This document shows, in pieces, positions 26,299 through 34,396 of a stretch of 64,000 nt of DNA. How positions within the stretch are numbered: position 1 is the first letter of the stretch; every line of letters starts with the position of its first letter. Under the pieces are notes generated by a model. It did no database searches. It saw nothing but the letters and a program-made list of their open reading frames with translations, and was not told the DNA's origin. Position numbers and translations under genes: made by a program. The DNA is from G964291335 sp964291335 (GTDB taxonomy: Bacteria; Chloroflexota; Dehalococcoidia; Lucifugimonadales; UBA3495), in the NCBI GenBank assembly GCA_964291335.2, contig OZ219748.1, forward strand, positions 2,666,001 to 2,730,000. The letters run 5' to 3'.

Positions 26299-26508
26299 AT
26301 GTCCGACACCCGTATCGTAACCAGGGAACGGATCCGGGAGATGATCGACAACCGGGAAGTTCAGTCCCCGGGACAGGCAGACATCCGCCAGCGGAACGCA
26401 ACGGACCTGCTCCGCGCCCACGACGAGTTCATCGCCCGGTCAAACTACCTGACCACCCGGGTTTTCAATTCCCCCCTGAAAGACCAGTTCCGGAAACCCC
26501 AAAGCTGA
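26299..26508 (+). CDS. Small hypothetical protein before the SLOG gene
   Basis: 69 residues, charged and helical (VTRERIREMIDNREVQ, then DLLRAHDEFIARSNYL). GGAAG lies 9 bp before the ATG. It is 27 bp ahead of the SLOG-family gene and probably in the same transcript. No family recognised. Confidence 0.5.
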   Translation: MSDTRIVTRERIREMIDNREVQSPGQADIRQRNATDLLRAHDEFIARSNYLTTRVFNSPLKDQFRKPQS

Positions 26509-26535
26509 AACTGATTCCCCGGCAGGAGCATTCCC

Positions 26536-26919
26536 GTGAAAGTCCTCATCTGCGGCGGCCGAGACTACAACAACTTCGCATCCTTCACGGAAACCCTTGA
26601 CCGACTCCATAACCGGCACAACTTCCAACTGGTCATCCATGGCGCGGCCAGAGGCGCCGATTCCCTTGCCGACCAATGGGCCAAATCCCGCAATATCCCG
26701 GTCCGAACCTACCCGGCCCGCTGGCGGTCCCACAGCCCCGATTGTTCCCCCGCCTGCCGGGGCCGGGACTACTGCCGTTCCGCCGGATTCCGCCGCAACC
26801 GGCAGATGCTGGAAGAATCCCGCCCCGACCTGGTGATCGCCTTTCCCGGCGGCCCCGGCACCCGGGACATGATCCACCGGGCAAAACAGGCCGGCCTGAA
26901 AGTGAATACAATTACCTGA
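26536..26919 (+). CDS. SLOG-family protein (DUF2493, YspA/cpYpsA-like)
   Basis: 127 residues forming one Rossmann-like SLOG domain: MKVLICGGRDYNN at the first strand, VIHGAARGADSLADQWA as the nucleotide-binding loop, and LVIAFPGGPGTRDMI as the second loop. These proteins bind nucleotides or NAD-like ligands and are typical of phage and defence regions. A Cys/His insert (CSPACRGRDYC) at about residues 76-86 is unusual and might bind metal. Start is GTG 26536 with AGGAG 7 bp upstream. Confidence 0.85.
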   Translation: MKVLICGGRDYNNFASFTETLDRLHNRHNFQLVIHGAARGADSLADQWAKSRNIPVRTYPARWRSHSPDCSPACRGRDYCRSAGFRRNRQMLEESRPDLVIAFPGGPGTRDMIHRAKQAGLKVNTIT

Positions 26920-26994
26920 CCGCCCCGGAAAACCCCGTCAGAACCGATTTAAGGCCGCCTTTACCGGCTCAAGGGGAAATCCCGGACCGGGGAC

Positions 26995-27064
26995 AAAAGC
27001 CCGGAAAACGGCTCTCAGCGCGAAATAAGGCCATTCCCGGACAACGCCCAACCCGCCCCCCAGG
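26995..27064 (+). repeat. Dispersed repeat R, copy d
   Basis: Nearly identical to copy b (14894) over its first 31 bases and again over CGGACAACGCCC. Its right end supplies the ribosome binding site AGGAG of the 27073 gene. Confidence 0.8.
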
Positions 27065-27072
27065 AGAACGCC

Positions 27073-27396
27073 ATGACCATGGATAACACCGGGCATACCA
27101 CCCTCAAAACGGCAGCGCAGGACGGACATATGCTGACCTGTGAGGAACGAACCGGCATCCACGGCCGGCCCTACCGGCACACCACCATGACCTGCCCCGC
27201 CGACGGCGATATGCACCATCACGGCCACTGCCGCTGGTCCTGCTCCCACGGCAACTGGTTCGTCAGCCACCAGTCAGCCAAAGACCACCCGGCCATCCGG
27301 CGCATGGAACCCCATACCCCGCCGGAACAAACGGCCCAATCCGACCCCGACCCTGCTGCGCCGGTCGATACCCAACGGCAGCAGACCCTGTTTTAA
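27073..27396 (+). CDS. CPADG-motif small protein, member 1
   Basis: 107 residues. The core CPADGDMHHHGHCRWSC followed by HGNWFVSHQSAKDHPAIR recurs in the protein at 51105 (CPADGAMQYHGSGRFSC, then HGHWMVSSTSASDWPTIR), so the pattern CPADG...HG...SCxHGxWxVS defines a small family, probably zinc-binding through two Cys and several His. The N-terminal part resembles a beta strand pair (DGHMLTCEERTG). AGGAG is 7 bp before the ATG. No known family comes to mind. Confidence 0.65.
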   Translation: MTMDNTGHTTLKTAAQDGHMLTCEERTGIHGRPYRHTTMTCPADGDMHHHGHCRWSCSHGNWFVSHQSAKDHPAIRRMEPHTPPEQTAQSDPDPAAPVDTQRQQTLF

Positions 27397-27544
27397 CTCC
27401 GCACCCATACCGGGAGCGGAAAGAAATCGCACCAACGAAAACAATGGAAAAGACCGGCCCCCCGCTGTGTACTCAAACCGATGAAACGCAGCCGGAGACA
27501 TCATCAAAATCACCCACCAAAACAAACAACCAGGAGCAAACAAC

Positions 27545-27751
27545 ATGACCATCACCCTCACCCCCGACTGGCACGAAGTACACCGCGCCGAAAAACGATG
27601 TCCCGGCGTGCCTTACGAACCCTGGAAAATAATTCGGGAATGCGCCGATACAATCCGGGAAACCTGCATGAATACCCCGGATACGGACGAGGTAATCGAA
27701 ACCCTGAACAATCTGGCTCATATACTTCGCTCGGGAATAGCTCCCAGGTAA
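27545..27751 (+). CDS. Small hypothetical protein
   Basis: 68 residues with VPYEPWKIIRECADTIRETC and EVIETLNNLAHILRSG, mainly helical. AGGAG lies 10 bp before the ATG, which decides this frame over an overlapping one at 27481. No family recognised. Confidence 0.5.
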   Translation: MTITLTPDWHEVHRAEKRCPGVPYEPWKIIRECADTIRETCMNTPDTDEVIETLNNLAHILRSGIAPR

Positions 27752-27892
27752 CCGGGCCAGGACAAACATGTTCCGGAATGTGAAATGCGGTTGAAACCCG
27801 CATTTGAAGCGGAAATCCGACTGAGCAACGGAAACATAACGCAGTTGCTTACGACAACCACAAGAATATAAGCTTGCCCGGTCCCAAAATGA

Positions 27893-27964
27893 CGGCAAAA
27901 AGAAACGTCCCCGGTGAAGGGGACGTCGGGCCAGCGGCACTGCCCGCTGGGGGGATAATAAAAT
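27893..27964 (+). repeat. Hairpin element P, left copy (inverted partner at 28343)
   Basis: Two stems in a row: ACGTCCCC with its complement (loop GGTGAA), then CCAGCGG/CCGCTGG, ending GGGGGGATAAT. The right copy is the reverse complement in order, with paired changes in the second stem. Confidence 0.85.
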
Positions 27965-28057
27965 CCTACAAAGGCACACTTGGTATGTCAACATCCTCTC
28001 ACAACAACATTCATACTGCCAGGCCAATCGCCGCACCCAGGCAAAAGGAGCAAGCCG

Positions 28058-28330
28058 ATGGCAGCAGAACCGGACCTGACCCTGGAACAAGCCCAGGAAC
28101 TCACCCCCAACCTGGACCACATGGCAAAGGGAATCCGGGGATTCGAACAATACGACAAATCCCCGGACGGCAGCTATTGCCTGCTGACCCGGTACGCCGG
28201 ATTCCACCGGAACAGCCAGCCGGAAAAGGCCGTTCTATTCCATAACGGACAGCCCGTTCAATTCTGGCGAAGCGGCAACGGCCTGATGCAGCCCTGCAGC
28301 CGGCTAACCCGGGAGTGGGGCACACCATAG
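28058..28330 (+). CDS. Hypothetical protein framed by inverted hairpin elements
   Basis: 90 residues, soluble, with LTLEQAQELTPNLDHMAKGIRG and SYCLLTRYAGFHRN, then AVLFHNGQPVQFWR. AAAGGAG lies 6 bp before ATG 28058. The gene sits alone between the two inverted P elements (27893-27964 and 28343-28418), so it is either cargo of a small non-autonomous element or simply a gene with structured flanks. No family recognised. Confidence 0.6.
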   Translation: MAAEPDLTLEQAQELTPNLDHMAKGIRGFEQYDKSPDGSYCLLTRYAGFHRNSQPEKAVLFHNGQPVQFWRSGNGLMQPCSRLTREWGTP

Positions 28331-28342
28331 CCCGGCTGTGCA

Positions 28343-28418
28343 GCCATATTATCCCCCCATCGGGCAGCGCCGATGGCCCGACGTCCCCGGTTATCCGGGG
28401 ACGTTTCTTTCTGCCATC
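28343..28418 (-). repeat. Hairpin element P, right copy
   Basis: Reverse-complement copy of the left element. Second stem is CCATCGG/CCGATGG instead of CCAGCGG/CCGCTGG, and the first stem is extended by two pairs (ACGTCCCCGG arms, loop ATAA on its strand). Confidence 0.85.
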
Positions 28419-28484
28419 GCAGATCAAATCCCGGACACTCCCGCCAGCGCTTAATCACACCCCCAGGAGACGCGCCGACCGCCA

Positions 28485-29150
28485 ATGACCGTAAAACACA
28501 AGGACCGGAAATCAACCCCCACCGCCCGCCTTGCCATCTGGGAAACTCCCGCTCATTACCTGACCGACCAGCAGCTGCTGGAAGGCCTGCTGAATCTACC
28601 CCCCGACCGGGCCGCCGCCCTGCTGAGCCGACAATCTCTTTACGCCATGCGCGGCAATACCGCCAGCGAACTTGCCGCCCGGCACGACCTGAACCGGCAG
28701 CAGGCCCTGACCCTCTACTGCGCCATATCCCTCGCCAACCGCTTCAGGAAAAACCGCAGCCGCCGGAAGAGTATATGCTCACCGGATGCCGCCGCCGGAT
28801 TGTTCCGGCCCCGAATGGAAGGACTGCCCCAGGAGGAAATCCACGTAATGTCCCTGAACACCCGCAACCACGTGATGGAAATCCGGCAGATCTACCGGGG
28901 CAACGTAAACTCAAGCCACGTGCGACCGGCTGAAGTGCTGCGACCGGCGGTACTGCTGAACGCGCCGGCGATCATCATGGCGCACAACCATCCGTCCGGA
29001 GACCCGACCCCATCGCCGGAAGACGCATCAGTAACGCGGAGCATCCGCAACGCCGGCAGAATGATTGAAATTCAGCTGCTGGACCACATCATCATCGGCA
29101 GCAACGGCCGGTTCATCAGCATGAACAAGGAAAAACGGGGCTTCGAATAA
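28485..29150 (+). CDS. radC: RadC family protein (JAMM/MPN metalloprotease fold)
   Basis: 221 residues. The N-terminal third (HYLTDQQLLEGLL, then ELAARHDLNRQQALTLYCAISLANRF) is the helix-hairpin-like region; the C-terminal part is the RadC/JAB domain with the metal motif HNHPSGDPTPSPED and the end LLDHIIIGSNGRFISM. RadC is not required for repair in the hosts studied, and similar genes are common on mobile elements, where they may act on DNA or peptide substrates. The ATG at 28485 is the first in the frame; the nearest AGGAG is rather far (about 19 bp), so a start slightly downstream is possible. Confidence 0.9.
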   Translation: MTVKHKDRKSTPTARLAIWETPAHYLTDQQLLEGLLNLPPDRAAALLSRQSLYAMRGNTASELAARHDLNRQQALTLYCAISLANRFRKNRSRRKSICSPDAAAGLFRPRMEGLPQEEIHVMSLNTRNHVMEIRQIYRGNVNSSHVRPAEVLRPAVLLNAPAIIMAHNHPSGDPTPSPEDASVTRSIRNAGRMIEIQLLDHIIIGSNGRFISMNKEKRGFE

Positions 29151-29286
29151 CCCGGAAACGCGCTGAGAGCGATTCTCAGCCCCGGTTTCAGGACTCGGCA
29201 AAGAACCTGCCGGAACCGGAAAACAGCCCGGAAATCGGCCGTCAAAAAAGCAGAGACTACATCCTGACCAGGGAGCAAACCGCACC

Positions 29287-29964
29287 ATGCCTGAAATTCA
29301 GCCCGAAGCCCTGACCGCCTTCGCCCGCAGAACCGGCTTTAACCGGACCGGTCCCTACGGAGATCACGCTTGGATCTACGAAGGTCCCAACCTACCGGAA
29401 ATCATCATCCCGACGACGAATCGGATTGGCGACTACAACCGGGTCGTCGCCCAACTGCTGTCAAGATTCGCCCGGGCCTCCGGTCTGTCCGAATCCGAAA
29501 CGCGCCGGCAGCTGCTCAACTTCGACCGGGACGTGGTATCCTTTCATCCCCGGCCGGAAACCGAAGTTCCGACCATCAATCAGGCAGCGGAACTGCTGAC
29601 CGCCGTCCGGGACCTGCTCGCCGGCGCCAACGCCGGCCTGGACTGGACCCTGCAGCCGGAACCGGCAGGAATCATTTCACCAACCCTGGAGCAGTCGAAC
29701 CGGACGGAGGAAACGTCACCCAGAGAAATGACCCGGCGTTTGTATCGGGGTCTGAGCCAGAACTGCCCGAATTCGGATACCGTATGGGGCGAACCGCCAG
29801 TCACCGCCGATTTCCGGCCGGCCCTGACCCGGCTGACCGCCATTTTCCCGGCGATAAAAATCCGGTTCGACTGGGCCCTTACCGACCCGGAACCGGCGCC
29901 CGGAAACATTTTCCGGTTCTACCGGGACGATGCAGCAGACCCGCTGCGGCGATTCAACGTCTGA
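29287..29964 (+). CDS. Conserved hypothetical protein with GDY...DRDVV pattern
   Basis: 225 residues. The N-terminal half has FNRTGPYGDHAWIYEG, LPEIIIPTTNRIGDYN, and NFDRDVVSFHP, a pattern I recall from uncharacterised proteins in accessory regions in which IIxPxTxRxGDY and DRDVV are invariant. The C-terminal half (RRLYRGLSQNC, then FRFYRDDAADPLRRF) is less conserved. Function unknown. It follows radC by 136 bp; a 7-bp hairpin at 29162-29180 lies between them. Confidence 0.6.
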   Translation: MPEIQPEALTAFARRTGFNRTGPYGDHAWIYEGPNLPEIIIPTTNRIGDYNRVVAQLLSRFARASGLSESETRRQLLNFDRDVVSFHPRPETEVPTINQAAELLTAVRDLLAGANAGLDWTLQPEPAGIISPTLEQSNRTEETSPREMTRRLYRGLSQNCPNSDTVWGEPPVTADFRPALTRLTAIFPAIKIRFDWALTDPEPAPGNIFRFYRDDAADPLRRFNV

Positions 29965-30135
29965 CGTTGCTTACCGGGTGTTTCCCGGTATAGACTCTAA
30001 AAGTAACGCTGTTCAACACTGAAGTTCTCCACAGACGTAAACAAAGTTATCCGGACAATCAACTGCTCACGCGAGATATTAGAGCTAAGTCTGATTTTTT
30101 CATTACCTCTACCAAAAACCAAAAGAGTAGAGCTT

Positions 30136-30624
30136 TTGACCAACGTTGCTGATGCCGATCCAGCCTTGAATCATGTCTGCACACTGCTCAAACTGATTGA
30201 GCAGATTCGCCAGGTCATCGCTCAATCTCAGGGCTGCGTATTCCACGACGGCATGCACTCCCCTTTATCGGAAGAAATACACTGTCTCATCCCTTCCTAT
30301 GGACTGGCTGCCGTCCACGCCCTGAAGGAAGCGCTGAAGAATTGCCGCGGATCTGAGATCAGCGCCGTCGAAGAAATTCTCCGCCAAATCGGTCTGGTTG
30401 AAGACGAAGCTACCCACCAATCCCGCCTGGAACTCCTTGTTGAAATGCTGAAATCATCGGAAGGGGGAGTCCGGGACGCCGCCTTGCTGGGCTTGTCATT
30501 CCTGGACGATCCGAAGGCATTGAGTCATCTAATCCAGGCCCGATCACATGAAACGGAATCCTGGCTGATTGAGAATCTCTCCCAGGTAATTGAACAACTG
30601 GAGCAACCCCGCTCCGGTATTTAA
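30136..30624 (+). CDS. HEAT-repeat-like protein
   Basis: 162 residues, start TTG 30136. The C-terminal part EGGVRDAALLGLSFLDDPKALSHLIQA is a typical HEAT/PBS-lyase repeat, and the rest is all helical. Such small HEAT proteins often act as binding scaffolds or immunity-like partners; there is no catalytic motif. GAGTAGAG is a weak ribosome binding site 5-12 bp upstream. It is 150 bp ahead of the protease-like gene. Confidence 0.6.
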   Translation: MTNVADADPALNHVCTLLKLIEQIRQVIAQSQGCVFHDGMHSPLSEEIHCLIPSYGLAAVHALKEALKNCRGSEISAVEEILRQIGLVEDEATHQSRLELLVEMLKSSEGGVRDAALLGLSFLDDPKALSHLIQARSHETESWLIENLSQVIEQLEQPRSGI

Positions 30625-30777
30625 GGAGTATCCCCAAAAAGCCGACGGGAAAGCCCCGGTCGGGATTCTCAACAAGATGCAGAACGCAACCCAAGCCCTT
30701 CAGCAAGCCGTCTCAAGCAACCCACCCACCGTCGCCCGGAACGAACTGCCGGACCTATGGCGTACAGGAGAAATAAC

Positions 30778-31512
30778 TTGGGAACCGTCACCATCCAGGT
30801 CGGCGACCCACAAGGCAACCGGTTCCAGGACCTTGACCTCATCGTGGGTACCGGCTCAACCTACACTGCCGTACCCAGGTCTATTCTGGAAAACCTGGGC
30901 GTCCCGGTTCGCCGCTCATTGCCCTCGGAAACCGCCGACGGCCGCACAATACCGGTGGACGTCGGAACCACAATCATCAAAATCCAGGGCATCGAGATTC
31001 ATACTCCGGTCATCTTTGCCGAAACCAACGAACCCGGCATCCTCGGCGTTGTATCACTGGAAGAAGCCACCCTGACCGTGGACTCCGCAACGCAACGCCT
31101 GGTACCCACCAAACTGCTTCGCTATCACGCGGAAATGCAATCCATAACCTCCCCGCCCACTGCTGACATGCTCCGCAATGCTCTAACGGAGTTAAGAGAG
31201 GCATTGGAAAACGCCCCCAATGCGGAAATACCTGAACCGGAACCCGCAATCGTTGAAGAAGCGCAGAGAATATTAAGAGAAATCCATAGGGCGGCGCCCC
31301 GAATCTACATGGTATCTCTCATGCCGGACGGGACCATCGCCATCGATACCAGAGGCACGAAGCCGGACGGCGCTTTTATTACGCTGAGCAACAACGGAAC
31401 CGCTTACTGCTCCAGAGAAACAGGCGGTAAACACTGGCGCAAAAAATACGCGAGGAGCGAGTGCCTGCCCGATCGCATCCTTCTGGACGAATTGAAAAGA
31501 CTTGGACAGTAA
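30778..31512 (+). CDS. Catalytically dead clan-AA aspartyl protease fused to a second domain
   Basis: 244 residues from TTG 30778, chosen because GGAG lies 7 bp upstream and the family begins GTVTIQVGDP (an in-frame ATG exists at 30757). Residues 1-120 match the single-domain retropepsin-like family: FQDLDLIVGTGSTYTAVP, ADGRTIPVDVG, TPVIFAE, LGVVSLE. The catalytic triplet DTG is GTG here, so the essential Asp is missing and proteolysis is not expected. Residues 150-244 match the protein at 7386 (RILREIHRAAPRIYMV, then PDGTIAIDTRG). The two parts are in one frame with no stop; a restart at ATG 31135 is possible. Confidence 0.75.
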   Translation: MGTVTIQVGDPQGNRFQDLDLIVGTGSTYTAVPRSILENLGVPVRRSLPSETADGRTIPVDVGTTIIKIQGIEIHTPVIFAETNEPGILGVVSLEEATLTVDSATQRLVPTKLLRYHAEMQSITSPPTADMLRNALTELREALENAPNAEIPEPEPAIVEEAQRILREIHRAAPRIYMVSLMPDGTIAIDTRGTKPDGAFITLSNNGTAYCSRETGGKHWRKKYARSECLPDRILLDELKRLGQ

Positions 31513-31571
31513 AACATGCCATTGCCACACCTAACCCGGCAGCGCAGCCCCTCTGTGGAGGAAACACAACA

Positions 31572-31808
31572 ATGAACACCGAGTTGCGCGAAGCGGCAGC
31601 CTCCCTGCACCACTCCATGGCAGAATTCCCCTGGTTGCGCGCCGTGGGCATCGGTCAGGTCGGAGATGCCGAAGGCCTGATTGTCTATGTCAGCCGGAAC
31701 AGCCACAGGACGCAGCAGAATATCCCTGATACCTGGGAGGGATTCCCGGTATCCGTCCGGAGCATGTCCCGGCCAATGCCGGCGGAAGCACCGGAGAATG
31801 CATCATAA
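31572..31808 (+). CDS. Small protein resembling the N-terminal domain of some trypsin-like proteases
   Basis: 78 residues: WLRAVGIGQVGDAEGLIVYVSR and IPDTWEGFPVSVRSMSRPMP. The VGIG...LIVYV...GxPVxVR pattern occurs as a small beta-alpha domain in front of some bacterial serine proteases and also as a separate protein. GGAGG lies 9 bp before ATG 31572. No protease follows. Confidence 0.55.
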   Translation: MNTELREAAASLHHSMAEFPWLRAVGIGQVGDAEGLIVYVSRNSHRTQQNIPDTWEGFPVSVRSMSRPMPAEAPENAS

Positions 31809-31845
31809 TCGTCCACTGGATCCACAATCACCGACCAGACAAATC

Positions 31846-32031
31846 TTTAGCGCCCTGCTCAGCAACGAACGCCATGACGCCCTGGCTGATCGGAGGAATC
31901 ACCGCGACTCATCCGTACTCCCGAGATATTTGACCCGTCCACCGGCAGCCGGATAAAATCGGATTCCATCACAAGCGACGAGCGGTGGAAAACATAACTG
32001 CTACTCCCGAACCCACTGGAAAATTCATGAA
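31846..32031 (+). repeat. Promoter-leader repeat R1, copy a (before the ubiquitin-like cassette)
   Basis: Matches 37214-37416 with gaps; the last 100 bp are closely similar, including CAGCCGGATAAAATCGGAT and CCCGAACCCACTGGAAAATT. It contains a promoter (31930-31959) and stands directly before a cassette in both places. Confidence 0.8.
31930..31959 (+). promoter_or_regulatory. Sigma-70 type promoter within R1 copy a
   Basis: TTGACC and TAAAAT with an 18-bp spacer, conserved base for base in the boxes with copy b at 37320-37349. Leader to the ATG at 32063 is about 95 nt. Confidence 0.65.
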
Positions 32032-32062
32032 CGAATAAGTCCCATAAGTTATTGAAGAGATC

Positions 32063-34060
32063 ATGTTAGACCAAACTACGCGATTTGAAGCCGAAGCACA
32101 CACGACGCTGTGCGTGATGCTGAGGATAATTCAAGCCATCACAAGTAACGTTGTTGAGGACGAACTTGCACTCTTGGAAGAGCAACGACACCTTCTATTC
32201 CAGGGATTCACTGATAACCACGGCTTCGTTTTGGGATACAGCGAGGTGATCCAAGCAAGCTTGATTAGCCTGATGGAACCGCTGATAGATCAACCGGAAG
32301 CCTTCGGGTACAAGGCTGATGAAGACCTGAAGAGATGGTTCTTTCTCAGAGAAGGGGGTGCACAAGCGATTCCCGTAGTAACAGAGTCTTCGGACCAAGA
32401 ACTTGCCAATATGCTGGCAACGATCAATGGCTTAGCCGCTGGTTGTCGTAGGGCCGGGAACCGGTGGGAGAAACTTACCGAGGTAATGCAGGACACGAAC
32501 AAATTTGTACAAACCATCTTGGCATCGCTTCCTGAATACCAAGTAGAATGCAAGAGAACAGACAGTAACTCAACGATCAGCGTATCCAACATCATCAAGC
32601 AAAGGGTTGCTGCTTGGCTAGCCGGCCCCCTCTGTGAGGGCAGTGCAATATCGAGCGCGGTCGAGTTCATCAACCCAGGAGGCACCAGATACTTCGCCGA
32701 AGAATGCTGGGAAGAAGAAATCATGCCGGACGTGCTTACGCCGATGGACGAAGACTATGGTATGTATATCCCCATGCTGCGCCAAGGTCACTCTTCGTAT
32801 CCATTGGGAGTGCTAGTTGCGGTAGCAGTTGCAATTACAGACCTGCTGGGAAGCCGCATTAGCAATACATTCCCATACTCGTTGAAAAGAGATAGCAAGA
32901 TGCTAGACCAGTGTGTAAAGGCAAAACTAGACAGATGCCTAAAATCCTACAAAAACGCGGAAAACCAAGTGTTAGTGCCAGGCAAAATTGCTCGAATCCC
33001 GACGCCAGCCGTGGCTACTCCACTTGAGTCAGTCTACTGTCAACACAAAAGACTGAAAGCCATTCTAGGAAAGAATCGTCGATTGGTAGCGTCAGCTGAC
33101 GAACTAAGCCCTGCACTGATTGAGCCTGTCCTGAACGGGCTATCCTCGAGATTAGCTCTAAACGGACACGTCAACGTGCTATGGATACGTAGCATGCGAG
33201 ACGATACTCCGTACACTAAAATCACAATTGCGCTGGAAATGCCATTAACAGGAATAGTCTCCGATCACTCCACGTGGTGGTGCTTCTATGGAGTAGCAGG
33301 CACGGGGACTTTTATCCCGGATATTATAAAATCAGAAGTCGCTATGGGACGTCTGCTGAACAAGTACAGACAGCATGTCAAAATTAAGGACATCGGACCG
33401 CTGGACGATGATCAGCTTATCAAGCTGCTGTCGCCTCACGGTTGGAACAAACTGCGAGCGGCCCACAAGCGCAATGTTGAAGCTAATGCCGCTCTGCGAG
33501 CGGCCCTTTCAGAAACGGTAACAGCCCTTTACATAAGCTCACGGGGGTACATCACAGTCCTTAACAATGTGAAACTGAGAAACCCCAACCGAGAGATCGA
33601 CGCAGCAGGCGGCCGCCACCTCGATGGTGAAAATCAAATTCTGGTAGCGGAAGTGAAGGGACGATCAACGCACAATCAAGAGCTTCAGAGATCATATGAA
33701 CGGTTTTGTGAACTAGTAGCCAAGTTACAGGAAAAACCCGGAGAGCTTGCCGACCAACTCGGATTGCAAGGTAGCCCAACAACAGTAAAAGGAATCTACA
33801 TCAGCTTGGGTAACGCGGAGAAATTCGAAATCCCGGAGCACAACGACGTCCAATTGTGGGGATTCGACAAATTCTGCAAGGAACTGAGAAGGGCACGAAT
33901 TCCAATGCGATACGAAGAGCTCCTGAAGAAGGAGCTCATCGCACAGCTCGGTCCGACATTCGGCGACGACGATTGGATCATGATCCATCAAGATGCAGCT
34001 TCAGAAGACGCTACTGAAGGTATAAAAAAGGATGGCGCCACGTGTATTACGCGCCGTTGA
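32063..34060 (+). CDS. Large protein with PD-(D/E)XK nuclease-like C-terminal region, first gene of the ubiquitin-like cassette
   Basis: 665 residues, family not recognised. The first 450 residues are mainly helical with no motif I can name. Residues 505-540 contain NREIDAAGG and then QILVAEVKGRSTHNQELQRS; the D and the ExK spacing with the following polar helix fit a PD-(D/E)XK nuclease core. It is the natural effector candidate of the cassette. Codon use and base composition are clearly more AT-rich than in the flanking genes, which suggests transfer. GAAGAG lies 4 bp before the ATG; a conserved promoter-leader (R1) precedes it. An 87-bp gap separates it from the ubiquitin-like gene. Confidence 0.7.
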   Translation: MLDQTTRFEAEAHTTLCVMLRIIQAITSNVVEDELALLEEQRHLLFQGFTDNHGFVLGYSEVIQASLISLMEPLIDQPEAFGYKADEDLKRWFFLREGGAQAIPVVTESSDQELANMLATINGLAAGCRRAGNRWEKLTEVMQDTNKFVQTILASLPEYQVECKRTDSNSTISVSNIIKQRVAAWLAGPLCEGSAISSAVEFINPGGTRYFAEECWEEEIMPDVLTPMDEDYGMYIPMLRQGHSSYPLGVLVAVAVAITDLLGSRISNTFPYSLKRDSKMLDQCVKAKLDRCLKSYKNAENQVLVPGKIARIPTPAVATPLESVYCQHKRLKAILGKNRRLVASADELSPALIEPVLNGLSSRLALNGHVNVLWIRSMRDDTPYTKITIALEMPLTGIVSDHSTWWCFYGVAGTGTFIPDIIKSEVAMGRLLNKYRQHVKIKDIGPLDDDQLIKLLSPHGWNKLRAAHKRNVEANAALRAALSETVTALYISSRGYITVLNNVKLRNPNREIDAAGGRHLDGENQILVAEVKGRSTHNQELQRSYERFCELVAKLQEKPGELADQLGLQGSPTTVKGIYISLGNAEKFEIPEHNDVQLWGFDKFCKELRRARIPMRYEELLKKELIAQLGPTFGDDDWIMIHQDAASEDATEGIKKDGATCITRR

Positions 34061-34147
34061 TTTTCTAGCGATCCTTCTGATAGGCTACATTTAATGTACC
34101 CAAGTCGGCACTATCAATCATTGCAGAGACATTAAGGACAAAGAACT

Positions 34148-34396
34148 ATGAGCAATCCTACGGAAATCTACGTGAGCGGCAGGGAGTATAAGATCCCTGA
34201 CGATTTCATCAGTTACGAAGAGGTAGTGGAGATCTGGAACAAACTGCACGCATCAGAGGACAAACACATCCTTGGCACCCCCGGTATAGACTATGAGGAT
34301 GACGCAAAAGGTGAAGATGGGGTGCTATTACCGGGCAAGGGCATCAAGGTCAAGGACGGCACGAGTTTCTCGGTCGATCCAGAACATGTATCATAA
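34148..34396 (+). CDS. Ubiquitin-like protein (single multiubiquitin-type domain)
   Basis: 82 residues that cover one beta-grasp domain of the bacterial multiubiquitin family: IYVSGREYKIPDDFISYEEVVEIW at the start, then IDYEDDAKGEDGVLLPGKG and IKVKDGTSFSVDPEH. Family members often carry two or more copies; this one has one. The C terminus ends HVS, without a Gly-Gly tail, so either conjugation uses another end or this protein acts without conjugation. AAGGA is 9 bp before the ATG. The next gene, an E1-like enzyme, overlaps it by 11 bp, which links their synthesis. Confidence 0.85.
   Translation: MSNPTEIYVSGREYKIPDDFISYEEVVEIWNKLHASEDKHILGTPGIDYEDDAKGEDGVLLPGKGIKVKDGTSFSVDPEHVS

Noticed and set aside
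28485..29150. RadC as evidence of a specific integrated element
   Set aside because: RadC alone is found both in core genomes and in mobile regions; no integrase or attachment site is visible.
31846..32031. Short ORFs sharing WLIG in the two R1 copies
   Set aside because: The shared residues can follow from the DNA similarity; lengths and ends differ and there is no ribosome binding site.
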